Origin: Profundibacter amoris
GTDB taxonomy: Bacteria; Pseudomonadota; Alphaproteobacteria; Rhodobacterales; Rhodobacteraceae
Direction of reading: 5' to 3'
Assembly (NCBI RefSeq): GCF_003544895.1
Contig: NZ_CP032125.1
Coordinates: 2,184,001 to 2,248,000, forward strand
DNA: 64,000 bases
In this document: positions 19,004 to 28,187 of the stretch, piece after piece
How the letters are laid out: every line of letters starts with the position of its first letter
Position numbering within the stretch: position 1 is the stretch's first letter
Notes under the pieces: model-generated
What the model was told of the DNA's origin: nothing
The model's database searches: none
What the model saw: only the letters and a program-made list of their open reading frames with translations
Position numbers and translations under genes: made by a program

Positions 19004-21178
19004 ATGACCCACGCAGATTTCCTGAAATCGCCCTTTGACGCCGCCAAAACCCTGCCCGACGACGAATGGGCCGGACCCAAGCGGTTCTTTAACCGCGAAT
19101 TGTCGTGGCTGGCGTTCAACTGGCGTGTGCTGGAAGAGGCCGAAAACCCCCGCGTGCCATTGCTGGAACGGCTGCGGTTCCTGTCAATTTCCGCCACCAA
19201 TCTGGACGAATTCTTTACCGTGCGCGTCGCCGGCTTGCAGGAACTGGCCGACGCAGGTAACACCACGCCCGCCGCCGACGGGCTGACACCGGCACAGCAA
19301 CTGGTGCTGATCAACGCCGATGCGCGCAAACTGTTGCAGGAGCAACAGCGCGTCTGGAACGACTTGCGCATCCTGATGGAAGGCGAAAACATCCTGCTGC
19401 TGAATGCCGAAACGTTAAGCGAAGCAGACAGGGAATTCGCCCGTGATTTCTTTCTGACGCAAGTGTTCCCTGTCCTGTCGCCACTGGCGATTGATCCCGC
19501 GCACCCCTTCCCCTTCATCCCGAACGAAGGCTTCGCGCTGGCCCTGAAACTGGAAAACCTGAGCACCAAACGCCCCTTGCAGGCCCTGTTGCCGATCCCG
19601 CACCAGATCGACCGTTTCATCGCCCTGCCCTCCGACGGTACCGCGCTACGCTATCTGCCGCTCGAGGAACTGCTGCTGCTGCACCTTGATGCGCTGTTTC
19701 CGGGCTATCAGGTCAAAGGCCACTGTGCCTTTCGCGTGTTGCGCAACAGCGACCTTGAAGTCGAGGACGAGGCCGAGGATCTGGTACGCGAATTCGAGGT
19801 GGCCCTGAAACGCCGCCGCCGTGGCGATGTGGTGCGCATGAAGCTCTCGGCCGGGGCGCCTTCGGGTCTGCGCCGTCTGATTACCCGCGAGCTGCACGTC
19901 GAGGATGACGAGGTGGTCGAGATCGACGGTATGCTGGGCCTGACCGATCTGTCGGAACTGGTCACCGATGCCCGCCCCGATCTGCTGTGGCCCAATTTCA
20001 CCCCGCGGGTGCCCGAACGGGTGCTGGATTTTGACGGCGACATGTTCGCCGCAATCCGGCAAAAGGACATGCTGTTGCATCACCCCTATGAAACCTTCGA
20101 CATGGTGGTGCGCTTCCTTGAGCAGGCCGCGCGTGACCCCGATGTGGTGGCGATCAAACAGACATTCTATCGCACCTCGCGCAATTCCCCCATCGTCGCC
20201 GCCCTGTGCGAAGCCGCCGAGGCGGGCAAATCCGTCACCGCACTGGTTGAACTGAAAGCCCGTTTTGACGAAGCCGCCAACATCCGCCAGTCCCGCCATC
20301 TGGAACGCAGTGGCGCGCATGTGGTTTACGGGTTCATCAACTATAAAACCCACGCCAAAATCAGTGTGGTTGTGCGCCGCGAAGGGGACAAGCTGGTCAC
20401 CTATACCCACTTTGGCACCGGCAATTACCACCCGATCACCGCGCGGATTTATACCGATCTGTCGCTGTTCACCTGTAACGCTGCCCTTGGGCGGGACGCC
20501 ACCAAAGTGTTCAACTATCTGTCCGGTTACGCCCAGCCTGACGGGCTGGAAAACCTTGCCATTTCCCCGCTGAACCTGAAATCCAGCCTGATCGACAGCA
20601 TCAAGCGCGAAGCGGCATTTGCAGCCGAAGGCAAACCTGCCGAAATCTGGGCCAAGATGAATTCTCTGGTTGATCCCGACGTGATCGACGCGCTTTATGC
20701 GGCATCAAAGGCCGGTGTGAAAATCAGCCTTGTCATTCGCGGCATCTGTTGCCTGCGCCCCGGCATCAAAGGGCTGTCCGACAATATCCGCGTCAAATCC
20801 ATCGTTGGCCGTTTTCTGGAACATTCGCGCATTGTCTGCTTTGGCAACGGCTATGGTCTGCCCGCCAAAAAGGCCCGCGTTTACATTTCCTCTGCCGATT
20901 GGATGGGCCGCAACCTGAAACGCCGGGTTGAAACCCTGGTCGAGGCAACGAACGCCACCGTCAAGGCCCAGATCATGAGCCAGATCATGGCCGCCAATCT
21001 GGCGGACGAGGCCCAGAGCTGGGTTCTCTTCCCCGATGGCCGCTACCTGCGCCCAAAAACCGCACCCGACGCGCATCCGTTCAATTGCCACCGTTTCTTT
21101 ATGGAAAACCCCTCTTTGTCGGGCCGTGGCAAGGCCGGCGCGGCCGATGTGCCCGAACTGACCCATACCAAAGATTGA
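19004..21178 (+). CDS. ppk1: Polyphosphate kinase 1
   Basis: A 724-residue enzyme that reversibly polymerises the ATP gamma-phosphate into inorganic polyphosphate. The N-terminal domain starts with [21 protein letters not shown] and [21 protein letters not shown]. The catalytic His of the phospholipase-D-like core is in [16 protein letters not shown] (about residue 449), followed by [20 protein letters not shown]; the second core half contains [30 protein letters not shown]. Length and motifs match PPK1, not PPK2. An exopolyphosphatase gene follows 52 bp downstream on the same strand, the usual pairing for synthesis and breakdown of polyphosphate. The first ATG is preceded by no strong ribosome site. 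Confidence 0.95.
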   Translation: MTHADFLKSPFDAAKTLPDDEWAGPKRFFNRELSWLAFNWRVLEEAENPRVPLLERLRFLSISATNLDEFFTVRVAGLQELADAGNTTPAADGLTPAQQLVLINADARKLLQEQQRVWNDLRILMEGENILLLNAETLSEADREFARDFFLTQVFPVLSPLAIDPAHPFPFIPNEGFALALKLENLSTKRPLQALLPIPHQIDRFIALPSDGTALRYLPLEELLLLHLDALFPGYQVKGHCAFRVLRNSDLEVEDEAEDLVREFEVALKRRRRGDVVRMKLSAGAPSGLRRLITRELHVEDDEVVEIDGMLGLTDLSELVTDARPDLLWPNFTPRVPERVLDFDGDMFAAIRQKDMLLHHPYETFDMVVRFLEQAARDPDVVAIKQTFYRTSRNSPIVAALCEAAEAGKSVTALVELKARFDEAANIRQSRHLERSGAHVVYGFINYKTHAKISVVVRREGDKLVTYTHFGTGNYHPITARIYTDLSLFTCNAALGRDATKVFNYLSGYAQPDGLENLAISPLNLKSSLIDSIKREAAFAAEGKPAEIWAKMNSLVDPDVIDALYAASKAGVKISLVIRGICCLRPGIKGLSDNIRVKSIVGRFLEHSRIVCFGNGYGLPAKKARVYISSADWMGRNLKRRVETLVEATNATVKAQIMSQIMAANLADEAQSWVLFPDGRYLRPKTAPDAHPFNCHRFFMENPSLSGRGKAGAADVPELTHTKD

Positions 21179-21230
21179 CGCGGCGTCCCTGCCCGCTGCA
21201 AACTGCGTATGGATAACAGGGGGTGAATCA

Positions 21231-22763
21231 ATGGACAACACAACCGAAGACTGGGGCCCCTTTGGCCGCCCGCTGTTTGACGACCCCTCCACCCGCGCCT
21301 TGTCGCGCGTCGGGGTGGTCGACGTGGGGTCCAACTCGGTCCGTCTGGTGGTGTTTGACGGCGCCGCCCGCAGCCCCGCCTATTTCTACAACGAAAAAAT
21401 CATGTGTGCCCTTGGCGCGGGCCTGCCCGAAACCGGCCACCTGAACCCGACGGGACGCGAACGGGCCTTGGCGGCAATCAAGCGGTTTCAACTGCTGGCC
21501 GAAGGCATGGACATCCCGCCGCTGACCGCCGTGGCCACTGCCGCCGTGCGCGAGGCCAGCGATGGCGCGGATTTCTGCGAAGAGGTACTGCGCGAAACCG
21601 GCCTGAATATCTATGTGATCGACGGCCAGGAAGAGGCACGCCTGTCGGCACAGGGCGTATTGCTGGGCTGGCCCACGGCGAACGGGCTGGTTTGCGATAT
21701 CGGCGGCTCGTCGATGGAACTGGCCGAGGTCGCCGAGGGGCGCGTGGGGCGGCGGCTGACCTCGCCGCTGGGTCCGCTGAAGCTGTCCAATGTGAAGGGC
21801 GGCAAGAAGGGGTTGAAGAAACATATCAGCGGGATTCTGGACGATCTGCACGACCGGATTCCGGTCGAGGGCAAGCGGCTGTTTCTGGTCGGCGGATCAT
21901 GGCGGGCGATTGCGCGGATCGACATGCTGCGCCGTGGGTACCCGCTGACCGTGCTGCACGAATACCGGATGACGCCCAAATCGGTGATGGAAACAGTGAA
22001 ATGGATCAATACCCACGATCTGGAAGAACTGCGCGCCCAGACCGGCACATCACAGGCGCGGATGGTGCTGGTGCCGGTTGCCTGCGAGGTGCTGAAACGG
22101 GTGGTGCGCAAATTCAAGCCCAAGGAAATCGCCATCTCCAGCTATGGCATCCGCGAAGGTATGTTGTATGAGCAAATGCCGCAAAAGCTGCGCGACCGCG
22201 ACCCGCTGATCGAGGCCTGCCGTTTTGCCGAGTCCAAAGACGCCCGCTGGCCCGGCTTTGGCAAGCAGCTCTATAATTTCATCCTGCCGCTGTTCAAATC
22301 CGCCCCGGATGACCGCAAACGCCTGATCCTTGCCGCCTGCCTGTTGCATGACGTGACATGGCGCGCCCATCCCGATTACCGCGCCGAGGTCTGTTTTGAC
22401 AACGCCACCCGCGCCAATCTGGGCGGATTGCGCCACCGCGAAAGGGTATTTCTGGGGCTGGCCTTGCTGCACCGTTACAAGAACAGCCGCGAAGGGACAC
22501 GGTTTGAGCCGATGGTGGAATTGCTGGCGCAGAAGGATGCGGTGGATGCCGAGGTGGTGGGCAAAGCGATGCGTTTTGGGGCCATGCTGACGGTGGATGC
22601 TTTGGATAAAATGGCCAACCTGCGCTATTTCCCCAAGAAAAAGCAACTGGAACTGCGACTGGACGAAACCGGCCGCGGGCTGTTTGGCGAAGTGGCCGAG
22701 GCGCGGTTCATGTCACTGGCCGCCGCCCTTGGGGCCAAGGTCGAGATCAAGAAACTACGGTGA
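21231..22763 (+). CDS. ppx: Exopolyphosphatase (Ppx/GppA family)
   Basis: A 510-residue member of the ASKHA-fold Ppx/GppA family, which removes terminal phosphate from polyphosphate or from pppGpp. The phosphate-binding loops are VVDVGSNSVRLVVFD (about residues 25-39) and LVCDIGGSSMELAEV, with the catalytic Glu region VATAAVREASDGADF between them. The C-terminal third (from about residue 330) is the HD-like helical extension with LAACLLHDVTWRAHPDYRAEV, as in longer Ppx proteins. Its pairing with ppk1 favours polyphosphate as substrate. The stop TGA overlaps the GTG start of the hydrolase that follows. Confidence 0.92.
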   Translation: MDNTTEDWGPFGRPLFDDPSTRALSRVGVVDVGSNSVRLVVFDGAARSPAYFYNEKIMCALGAGLPETGHLNPTGRERALAAIKRFQLLAEGMDIPPLTAVATAAVREASDGADFCEEVLRETGLNIYVIDGQEEARLSAQGVLLGWPTANGLVCDIGGSSMELAEVAEGRVGRRLTSPLGPLKLSNVKGGKKGLKKHISGILDDLHDRIPVEGKRLFLVGGSWRAIARIDMLRRGYPLTVLHEYRMTPKSVMETVKWINTHDLEELRAQTGTSQARMVLVPVACEVLKRVVRKFKPKEIAISSYGIREGMLYEQMPQKLRDRDPLIEACRFAESKDARWPGFGKQLYNFILPLFKSAPDDRKRLILAACLLHDVTWRAHPDYRAEVCFDNATRANLGGLRHRERVFLGLALLHRYKNSREGTRFEPMVELLAQKDAVDAEVVGKAMRFGAMLTVDALDKMANLRYFPKKKQLELRLDETGRGLFGEVAEARFMSLAAALGAKVEIKKLR

Positions 22764-23626
22764 CGACAGCAATTACAATCCTTGCCATTTTTGCACTCAC
22801 TGTTCTGCTGTTCGGCCTTGCCGTGCGTTACGGATTTCGTGCGCCCCGCATCAAGGAAACCGGTGACCCGGCCGATTACGGGCTGGATTTTCGCACGGTC
22901 AGTATCCCCGGCAAGAACGGCGCGAACCTGTTTGGCTGGCATATTCTGGCCACGGATGCACCCGCCGCCCCCACCATCCTGATCATGCACGGCTGGGGCG
23001 TGAATGCCGAAGTGATCTTGCCTGTGGCCGTGCCCCTGTGCAGGGCCGGTTACAACGCCTTGCTGCTGGATGCGCGCAATCACGGCTCCAGCGACAGCGG
23101 CGGGCCATCGTCCATGCCCACCTTTGCCGAGGACATCGAAAGCGGGCTGGACTGGCTGAAGCAGCAACCCGAAACCGGCAAAATCGCCCTGCTGGGCCAT
23201 TCCGTCGGGGCGGCGGCCACTTTGCTGGTGGCATCAAAGCGGCACGATATGGATGCGGTGATCTCGATTGCCAGCTTTGCGCATCCTGAATGGCTGATGC
23301 AGCGTTATTTGCAAAGCCTGCACCTGCCCAAATGGCTGATCAAACTGGTATTGCGTTATGTGGAGCGGATCATCGGTCATCGGTTTGACGATATCGCCCC
23401 GATCAACACCCGATGCAAAATAACCTGTCCGGTGCTGCTGGTGCATGGGGATGCGGATAAAACAATTCCGGTAAAGGATTTACAGGCGATTGCCGATAAC
23501 TGCAAGGATCACAAGGCTGAAATCCTGCTGATCCCGGATGGCGATCACGATTCAGTTGATAAAATCGAACAACACAGCGCCGAATTGCTGTCCTTACTGG
23601 CTCGCGCAATGCCCCGAAATCTTTAA
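22760..23626 (+). CDS. Alpha/beta hydrolase
   Basis: A 288-residue alpha/beta-hydrolase-fold protein with an N-terminal hydrophobic anchor (ITILAIFALTVLLFGLAVRYG). The oxyanion block is LIMHGWGVNAE, the strand before the nucleophile elbow reads LLGHSVGAAATLLVAS (G-H-S-V-G, nucleophile Ser), the acid lies in VLLVHGDADKTIP and the catalytic His in IPDGDHDSVDK. It begins with GTG overlapping the ppx stop by four bases, so it is translationally coupled to ppx. The substrate is not predictable, and a link to polyphosphate is not implied beyond position. Its last codons form the left half of the double-hairpin repeat. Confidence 0.85.
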   Translation: MTTAITILAIFALTVLLFGLAVRYGFRAPRIKETGDPADYGLDFRTVSIPGKNGANLFGWHILATDAPAAPTILIMHGWGVNAEVILPVAVPLCRAGYNALLLDARNHGSSDSGGPSSMPTFAEDIESGLDWLKQQPETGKIALLGHSVGAAATLLVASKRHDMDAVISIASFAHPEWLMQRYLQSLHLPKWLIKLVLRYVERIIGHRFDDIAPINTRCKITCPVLLVHGDADKTIPVKDLQAIADNCKDHKAEILLIPDGDHDSVDKIEQHSAELLSLLARAMPRNL

Positions 23627-23660
23627 AAGATTTCGTCCTGTTTTCTTTTAAAGAAAACAG
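23615..23660. terminator. Double-hairpin repeat/terminator, copy A
   Basis: Two perfect adjacent hairpins: CGAAATCTT-TAA-AAGATTTCG (23615-23635) and CTGTTTTCTTT-T-AAAGAAAACAG (23638-23660). The first includes the hydrolase stop codon. The stems carry their own A and T runs, so they could terminate both of the convergent genes. A related pair occurs at 48166-48211. Confidence 0.7.
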
Positions 23661-23666
23661 CCACCC

Positions 23667-24008
23667 CTACAGCTCGATCTCGCCCTCTTCCAATGGCTTC
23701 TCGATCTCTAGCGGTGTCTTGCGGCGGATGATGATGTCGCCATTGGGCAGAACCTCGGGCGGGTAATAATTGGTGAAATCCCCGATCATTTCCCGCAGTT
23801 GCGCCAACCCCGGCCCCATTTCCTCGGCCAAGCCTTTCAGGTCTTTCAATGCCGGCTCCATCTCGGTCATCAGACCGCGAAAAAGCAGCTTGGCACCCTG
23901 TTCCATCAGGCTCAGGCCTTCCTCCATCCCGCCCTCGTCCGTGTTTTCCGCATAAGCGGGCGACAAGGCCAGACAGGCGGCGATTGTTATGGCTGCTATC
24001 TGTTTCAT
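23667..24008 (-). CDS. Small exported hypothetical protein
   Basis: A 113-residue protein with a clean signal peptide (MKQIAAITIAACLALSPAYA) and a predicted helical acidic body: EEGLSLMEQGAKLLFRGLMTEMEPALKDLKGLAEEMGPGLAQLREMIGDFTNY, then a short beta-like tail with PNGDIIIRRKTPLEIEKP. Related Rhodobacterales proteins exist in my memory, often with the misleading label of AAA+ ATPase, but no nucleotide-binding motif is present. I start it at 24008 where the signal peptide begins; the longer frame up to 24062 would hide it. It follows the EEP gene by about 37 bp on the same strand. The function is unknown. Confidence 0.7.
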   Translation of the reverse strand: MKQIAAITIAACLALSPAYAENTDEGGMEEGLSLMEQGAKLLFRGLMTEMEPALKDLKGLAEEMGPGLAQLREMIGDFTNYYPPEVLPNGDIIIRRKTPLEIEKPLEEGEIEL

Positions 24009-24045
24009 GCCCCCAATATAGGGCATCCCGCCCCGTTTTGTAAGG

Positions 24046-25071
24046 TCACAGATCAATATCAATCGTCACCGGAAAATGATCCGAGGCCGTCAGCAGCGCC
24101 TCCCGCAATTCCGGCATGTGGTAACATTCGGGATCGTCGAACGGATGCCAGATACGCCAGCGGGGGTGTCTGGCGTTCAGATCGGCCGATACCATGATGT
24201 AATCCAGCAGCACCGACAGATAGCGGTTTTCGCGTTTGATATAAAACCGCGAGGTCGCCGGTTTTGCCCCCAGTTTGCGTGACAGGATCATTTCAGCATG
24301 CGGATCATACAGGGATTCACGCCCGTCCTCGCCCAGCACGATTTCCACGCTGGAGCGGCCGAACAGTTTTTCGTATTCGTCCAGCCCGGGACCATCGTTG
24401 AAATCGCCCAGCACCATCACGGGTTCACCGGCGTCCAGATGTTCCTGCACACGCTGGCGCAACCAGATACATTGCGCCATCTGTTTGCGGCGATTTTCAA
24501 TCGCTTTGCGCATCACCTCGACAGCGCCACGGGCACCGTGGGGGGCCTTGGATTTGATATGCACACCGATCATGCGAAACCGGATGCCGGTTTTGGTTTT
24601 CGCGGCCACCTCGAGCGGCGGTTTGGAAAAGGTGATCAGTTCCGGCGTGGCATCCACATCCAGATCGCGGCGAAACACACTGTCAAACCGGGGCGAGTTG
24701 AACGAGCCTTTCTTGCCCGTCTGCTGCCCCTTCGGGTCATGGCGCGCGGTCATCACATCGGGGTCATAGAGCAGCCCGATTTCCTGCTGGGTGTCATTCT
24801 GGAACCCGATCAGCGCCTTGCGGGTGCGCAAACCGAACTGCTTGGCAAAATTCTCCAATGCCCGCACGCCATCGCGCCGATGGCTGCCATCGGGGGCCTC
24901 GATCACCATCACCGCGTCCGCATTCATCGCGGTAAACACCTTGGCCACCGCCTCGAATTGCTGCGCCCGCGTTACATCATGCCTGCGCGACCATTCCCCA
25001 TCCAGCAACGGCTGGCCATCCTTGCCAAACAGCGCATCAAACCATTCCACATTATAGGTGGCGATGCGCAT
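24046..25071 (-). CDS. Endonuclease/exonuclease/phosphatase (EEP) family protein
   Basis: A 341-residue member of the EEP superfamily (Mg2+-dependent phosphodiesterases such as exonuclease III and DNase I). Supporting motifs are the opening MRIATYNVEWFDALF (Asn of the metal site), ADAVMVIEAPDG (the metal Glu), the central VMVLGDFNDGPGLDEYEK (catalytic Asp and Asn), and the ending LTASDHFPVTIDIDL with the final S-D-H triad. There is no signal peptide. The start at 25071 forms a TGATG overlap with the stop of the DjlA-like gene, indicating translational coupling and discounting the longer frame to 25101. The substrate could be nucleic acid or a phospholipid and cannot be told. Confidence 0.85.
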   Translation of the reverse strand: MRIATYNVEWFDALFGKDGQPLLDGEWSRRHDVTRAQQFEAVAKVFTAMNADAVMVIEAPDGSHRRDGVRALENFAKQFGLRTRKALIGFQNDTQQEIGLLYDPDVMTARHDPKGQQTGKKGSFNSPRFDSVFRRDLDVDATPELITFSKPPLEVAAKTKTGIRFRMIGVHIKSKAPHGARGAVEVMRKAIENRRKQMAQCIWLRQRVQEHLDAGEPVMVLGDFNDGPGLDEYEKLFGRSSVEIVLGEDGRESLYDPHAEMILSRKLGAKPATSRFYIKRENRYLSVLLDYIMVSADLNARHPRWRIWHPFDDPECYHMPELREALLTASDHFPVTIDIDL

Positions 25072-25751
25072 CAGACCGGCGCCTTCTGGATTTCTTCCCA
25101 TGCCGCATTGATCTGGCGCAACCGCGCCTCGGCCAGTTTCACGGCCTCTTCGGGCACACCGCGGGCCTGCATCCGGTCAGGGTGGGTTTCGCGTACCAGC
25201 CGCTTATAGGCTGCGTGGATTTCCTCAAAAGACGCCTCGGGCCCTACCCCCAGTACCGCATAGGGATCGGGCAAGGCATCGGTCACGAACATCGACCGCA
25301 TGGTGCGGAACTCGCGTTCCTCGATGCCGAAAATACGCCGCACGCGGTCCAGAAAATCATCCTCTTTCGGGTGATATTCCCCATCGGCCAGCGCGATGAA
25401 AAACAGCCCTTCCATCAGATCACACAGCGGTTCGCGCCTATCCCCGAACATACGCTTGATCCGGCGGGCGTATTCCTCGAAACCCGCCACATCCTGCCGC
25501 GCCAGATTAAAAATCCGTGCGGCGTTGGCCTCTTCCTGCGGCGGAATGGTGAAAACCTCGCGAAAGGCAGCAACCTCGTCGCGCGTCACCTGCCCGTCGG
25601 CCTTGGCCATCTTGGCCCCCAGCGCGATCACCGCAATGGTAAAACCCACCGTCTGTTCCGGCGGGGTGCGCAACCGGTCGAATACCTTGGACAGCCCTTC
25701 ACCACTGGTAAGGGCGGACAGGGCATCGGCTATGCGGGTCCATAATGACAT
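25071..25751 (-). CDS. DjlA-like J-domain co-chaperone with TerB-like domain
   Basis: A 226-residue protein with a TerB-like helical domain (GFTIAVIALGAKMAKADGQVTRDEVAAFREVF, and again FIALADGEYHPKEDDFLDRV, about residues 35-135) followed by a C-terminal J domain (DPYAVLGVGPEASFEEIHAAYKRLVRETHPDRMQ, residues about 162-222) containing the essential HPD. This is the DjlA architecture, except that the N-terminal membrane helix of E. coli DjlA is not evident. The J domain would stimulate DnaK. The TGATG overlap at its end couples it to the EEP gene. Confidence 0.88.
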   Translation of the reverse strand: MSLWTRIADALSALTSGEGLSKVFDRLRTPPEQTVGFTIAVIALGAKMAKADGQVTRDEVAAFREVFTIPPQEEANAARIFNLARQDVAGFEEYARRIKRMFGDRREPLCDLMEGLFFIALADGEYHPKEDDFLDRVRRIFGIEEREFRTMRSMFVTDALPDPYAVLGVGPEASFEEIHAAYKRLVRETHPDRMQARGVPEEAVKLAEARLRQINAAWEEIQKAPV

Positions 25752-25787
25752 ATTGGCAGGATAGCGGGTATTTTCGGGGCTGTCAGG

Positions 25788-26267
25788 TCATGTATTCAAT
25801 AGTTTTTGCAGTAATATCAGATCCAGCCAACGCCCTGCCTTGCGCCCCACCTCGGGCAGCCGTGCCACTTCGGTAAATCCAAGCGCCTGATGGAAGCGGA
25901 TGGCCGCCGGGTTTTGGGCGCTCACCCCTGCCACCATTGCATGGATTCCGTCTTGGCCCGCCTGATCCAGCAAGCTTTGCATCAGTTTACGCCCGATCCC
26001 CTGCCCGCGTGCGTTTGGGGCCAGATGGATCGTTACCTCGCCGGTGTGGCGATAGCCGGGGCCAGCCCGAAACGCACCGTAGGTGGCAAAGCCCGACACA
26101 TGATTGCCAATATCCGCCACCAGCACGGGTTGGGTTTCCAGCAGCTGAAGAATGGAGTGAGTGGTCTTTTCCTTGGTGGTAAAGGTGATCACCGGATCAT
26201 GGATAATTCCGTTCCAGATATCGGCAATCACCGCCGCATCCCTGGGGGTTGCCGCACGGATCGTCAT
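25788..26267 (-). CDS. GNAT family N-acetyltransferase
   Basis: A 159-residue acetyltransferase of the phosphinothricin/amino-acid acetyltransferase-like GNAT group. It opens MTIRAATPRDAAVIADIWNGIIHDP, has the central strand GFATYGAFRAGPGYRHTGEVTIHLAPNARGQGIGRKLMQSLLDQA, in which R/Q-G-x-G-x-G/K is the acetyl-CoA pyrophosphate loop, and ends with the FHQALGFTEVARLPEVGRKAGRWLDLILLQ block seen in PAT-like enzymes. The acceptor is unknown. The start overlaps the VOC gene's stop by four bases (ATGA), so the two are co-transcribed and translationally coupled. Confidence 0.88.
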   Translation of the reverse strand: MTIRAATPRDAAVIADIWNGIIHDPVITFTTKEKTTHSILQLLETQPVLVADIGNHVSGFATYGAFRAGPGYRHTGEVTIHLAPNARGQGIGRKLMQSLLDQAGQDGIHAMVAGVSAQNPAAIRFHQALGFTEVARLPEVGRKAGRWLDLILLQKLLNT

Positions 26268-26875
26268 TGCAATATCCGAATCCCGTGCGGCGTTTCGATT
26301 TCGGCGCGGTATGCCACGCGATCCCCCTGCACTACGGCGACCCTTGGATCGGCAAACCCGCCCAAGGCCTGCTGCAATTCATCCGCCTGAGGATGCGCCA
26401 CTTCAAGCCGGCGCAATCGGCACCCCGTATCCGCCAGCAAATCCACCGGATGCAGCGCCCCTTGCCACTGGATCAACGCCGGATAGGCATTGTCAAACGG
26501 CAAACCCCCATCCGCCGGCACCGCCATCCGCCAGCGCAAATCCCCGCGCGACAGGGCCACCGGCACACCTACCCCGTCAGGGCTGGCAGCGATTGCATCC
26601 TCCAGATCATCACTGCGGTAAATCCAGTTGGTCAGACGTGGCGCGCCGTTGAAATGGTCCAGATCAAACCAGCGTGGATGATCCGGCGCCGGGGCCTCGG
26701 GGTTGATCGAGATCACCTCGAGATACACATCCCCCAGCCCCAACAGCCGGTTATGCGTGCCCATCAACGGGTGCTTCCCTCCGCCCGACAGGGACACGCC
26801 CAAGGCCTGTTCGACGGCCGCAGTACCTTCGTCCAGTGTGTCTGCCGCAACCGCGATATGGTCCAGTTTAAACAT
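26264..26875 (-). CDS. VOC (glyoxalase-like) family protein
   Basis: A 203-residue protein beginning MFKLDHIAVAADTLDEGTAAVEQALGVSLSGGGKHPLMGTHNRLLGLGDVYLEVISINP, which is the typical glyoxalase-like/VOC opening: a metal-site His in LDHIAVAA, the second in the THNRLL strand and the Glu in YLEVI. The remainder (WIYRSDDLEDAIAASPDGVGVPVALSRGDLRWRMAVP) fits the glyoxalase-like-domain subset whose substrates are unknown. The ATG at 26875 is preferred to the one at 26890. It overlaps the downstream GNAT gene by four bases. The nhaA gene lies on the other strand, starting 125 bp away. Confidence 0.82.
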   Translation of the reverse strand: MFKLDHIAVAADTLDEGTAAVEQALGVSLSGGGKHPLMGTHNRLLGLGDVYLEVISINPEAPAPDHPRWFDLDHFNGAPRLTNWIYRSDDLEDAIAASPDGVGVPVALSRGDLRWRMAVPADGGLPFDNAYPALIQWQGALHPVDLLADTGCRLRRLEVAHPQADELQQALGGFADPRVAVVQGDRVAYRAEIETPHGIRILQ

Positions 26876-26999
26876 TCCCGACCTTTCCATTGGAATTACC
26901 CGTTACACCACCATAAATTCGCTGGTCCGTCTATTGAAAATCGGACGGCAAGCCCCATCTATCTTCAAACCTGACTGTTTCTATTATATAAGGACTAAC

Positions 27000-28187
27000 A
27001 TGCCCCTTCTTCGCGCTTTCGACCGCTTCTTCAAACATGACGCAGCGGGGGGCATATTGCTGATGCTGTCGGCCGTGATGGCGATGGTTGTCGCCAACTC
27101 CGCTTTCGGGCCGTATTACGAGGCCGCCCTTGGATCCTACCTGAAAATTACCCTGAACGACACGGGGCTGTCCAAACCGTTGATCCTGTGGATCAATGAC
27201 GGGTTGATGGCGGTTTTCTTTTTCCTGATCGGGCTGGAACTGAAACGCGAATTGCTGGAAGGCAAGCTGAAGAACCCGCGCGATGTTATGCTGCCGGGGT
27301 TTGCCGCTCTCGGGGGCATCGCCATTCCGGCGCTGATCTATGTCACGCTGAACTGGGGGCAACCCGACACCATTGGCGGCTGGGCCATTCCGGCGGCCAC
27401 CGATATTGCCTTTGCGCTGGGGATTCTGGCGATGGTGGGCAAACGCGCACCTGCATCGCTAAAGATATTCCTGCTGACACTGGCCATTCTGGATGATCTG
27501 GCCGCGATCCTGATCATCGCCCTGTTCTATACGGCAGAACTGAAAATCGACTATCTGCTGATGGCGCTGGTCCCGCTGGCCGCCATGTTCTGGCTGAACC
27601 GGCAGGGCACCCACCGTGTGGCACCGATGCTGTTGCTGGGCGTGATCCTGTGGGTTCTGGTGCTGAAATCCGGCGTTCATGCAACCGTTGCGGGGGTTCT
27701 GACCGCCTTCTTCATCCCGATGAAAGACAAGTTCGGCAAATCCCCCCTGCACGCGCTGGAACACGGGCTGGCCCCCTATGTGCTGTATCTGATCGTGCCG
27801 ATCTTTGCCTTTGCCAATGCCGGTGTTGTGCTACAGGGCATGACCTCTGCCGACCTGCTGGCACCTTTGCCACTGGGCATTTCTCTGGGGCTGTTTCTGG
27901 GCAAACAGGCGGGCGTATTGGGGGCGGTTTACCTAATGGTGAAGTTCGGCTTTGCCCGACTGCCCAGCGGAGCAAACTGGGGCCATATCTATGGCGTGGC
28001 CTGTCTGGCGGGGATCGGATTTACCATGTCGCTGTTCATCGGCTCGCTCAGCTTTACCGATCCGGCCCTGATGAACCAGGTGCGCCTCGGGGTGCTGGCC
28101 GGTTCTCTGGTCTCGGCGGTTCTTGGCTATAGCGTTCTGCGGTTAATGCGGGCGCCGAAAGAGGCACCCGCGGAGGTCCGAGGCTAA
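27000..28187 (+). CDS. nhaA: Na+/H+ antiporter NhaA
   Basis: A 395-residue inner-membrane sodium/proton antiporter for pH and Na+ homeostasis. NhaA landmarks are the N-terminal [29 protein letters not shown], the [45 protein letters not shown] stretch holding the adjacent Asp pair of the transport site, and [13 protein letters not shown] near the C terminus. I start at 27000, where a short leader follows an AAGGAC site; the frame open from 26703 would add 99 residues that overlap the VOC gene antisense and break the family length. It is convergent with methylmalonyl-CoA mutase, overlapping by four bases. Confidence 0.95.
   Translation: MPLLRAFDRFFKHDAAGGILLMLSAVMAMVVANSAFGPYYEAALGSYLKITLNDTGLSKPLILWINDGLMAVFFFLIGLELKRELLEGKLKNPRDVMLPGFAALGGIAIPALIYVTLNWGQPDTIGGWAIPAATDIAFALGILAMVGKRAPASLKIFLLTLAILDDLAAILIIALFYTAELKIDYLLMALVPLAAMFWLNRQGTHRVAPMLLLGVILWVLVLKSGVHATVAGVLTAFFIPMKDKFGKSPLHALEHGLAPYVLYLIVPIFAFANAGVVLQGMTSADLLAPLPLGISLGLFLGKQAGVLGAVYLMVKFGFARLPSGANWGHIYGVACLAGIGFTMSLFIGSLSFTDPALMNQVRLGVLAGSLVSAVLGYSVLRLMRAPKEAPAEVRG

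Noticed and set aside
18226-19620. Minus-strand frame of 464 codons over hda and ppk1
   Set aside because: Antisense to two motif-supported genes; the translation is Ser/Arg-rich and lacks domains.
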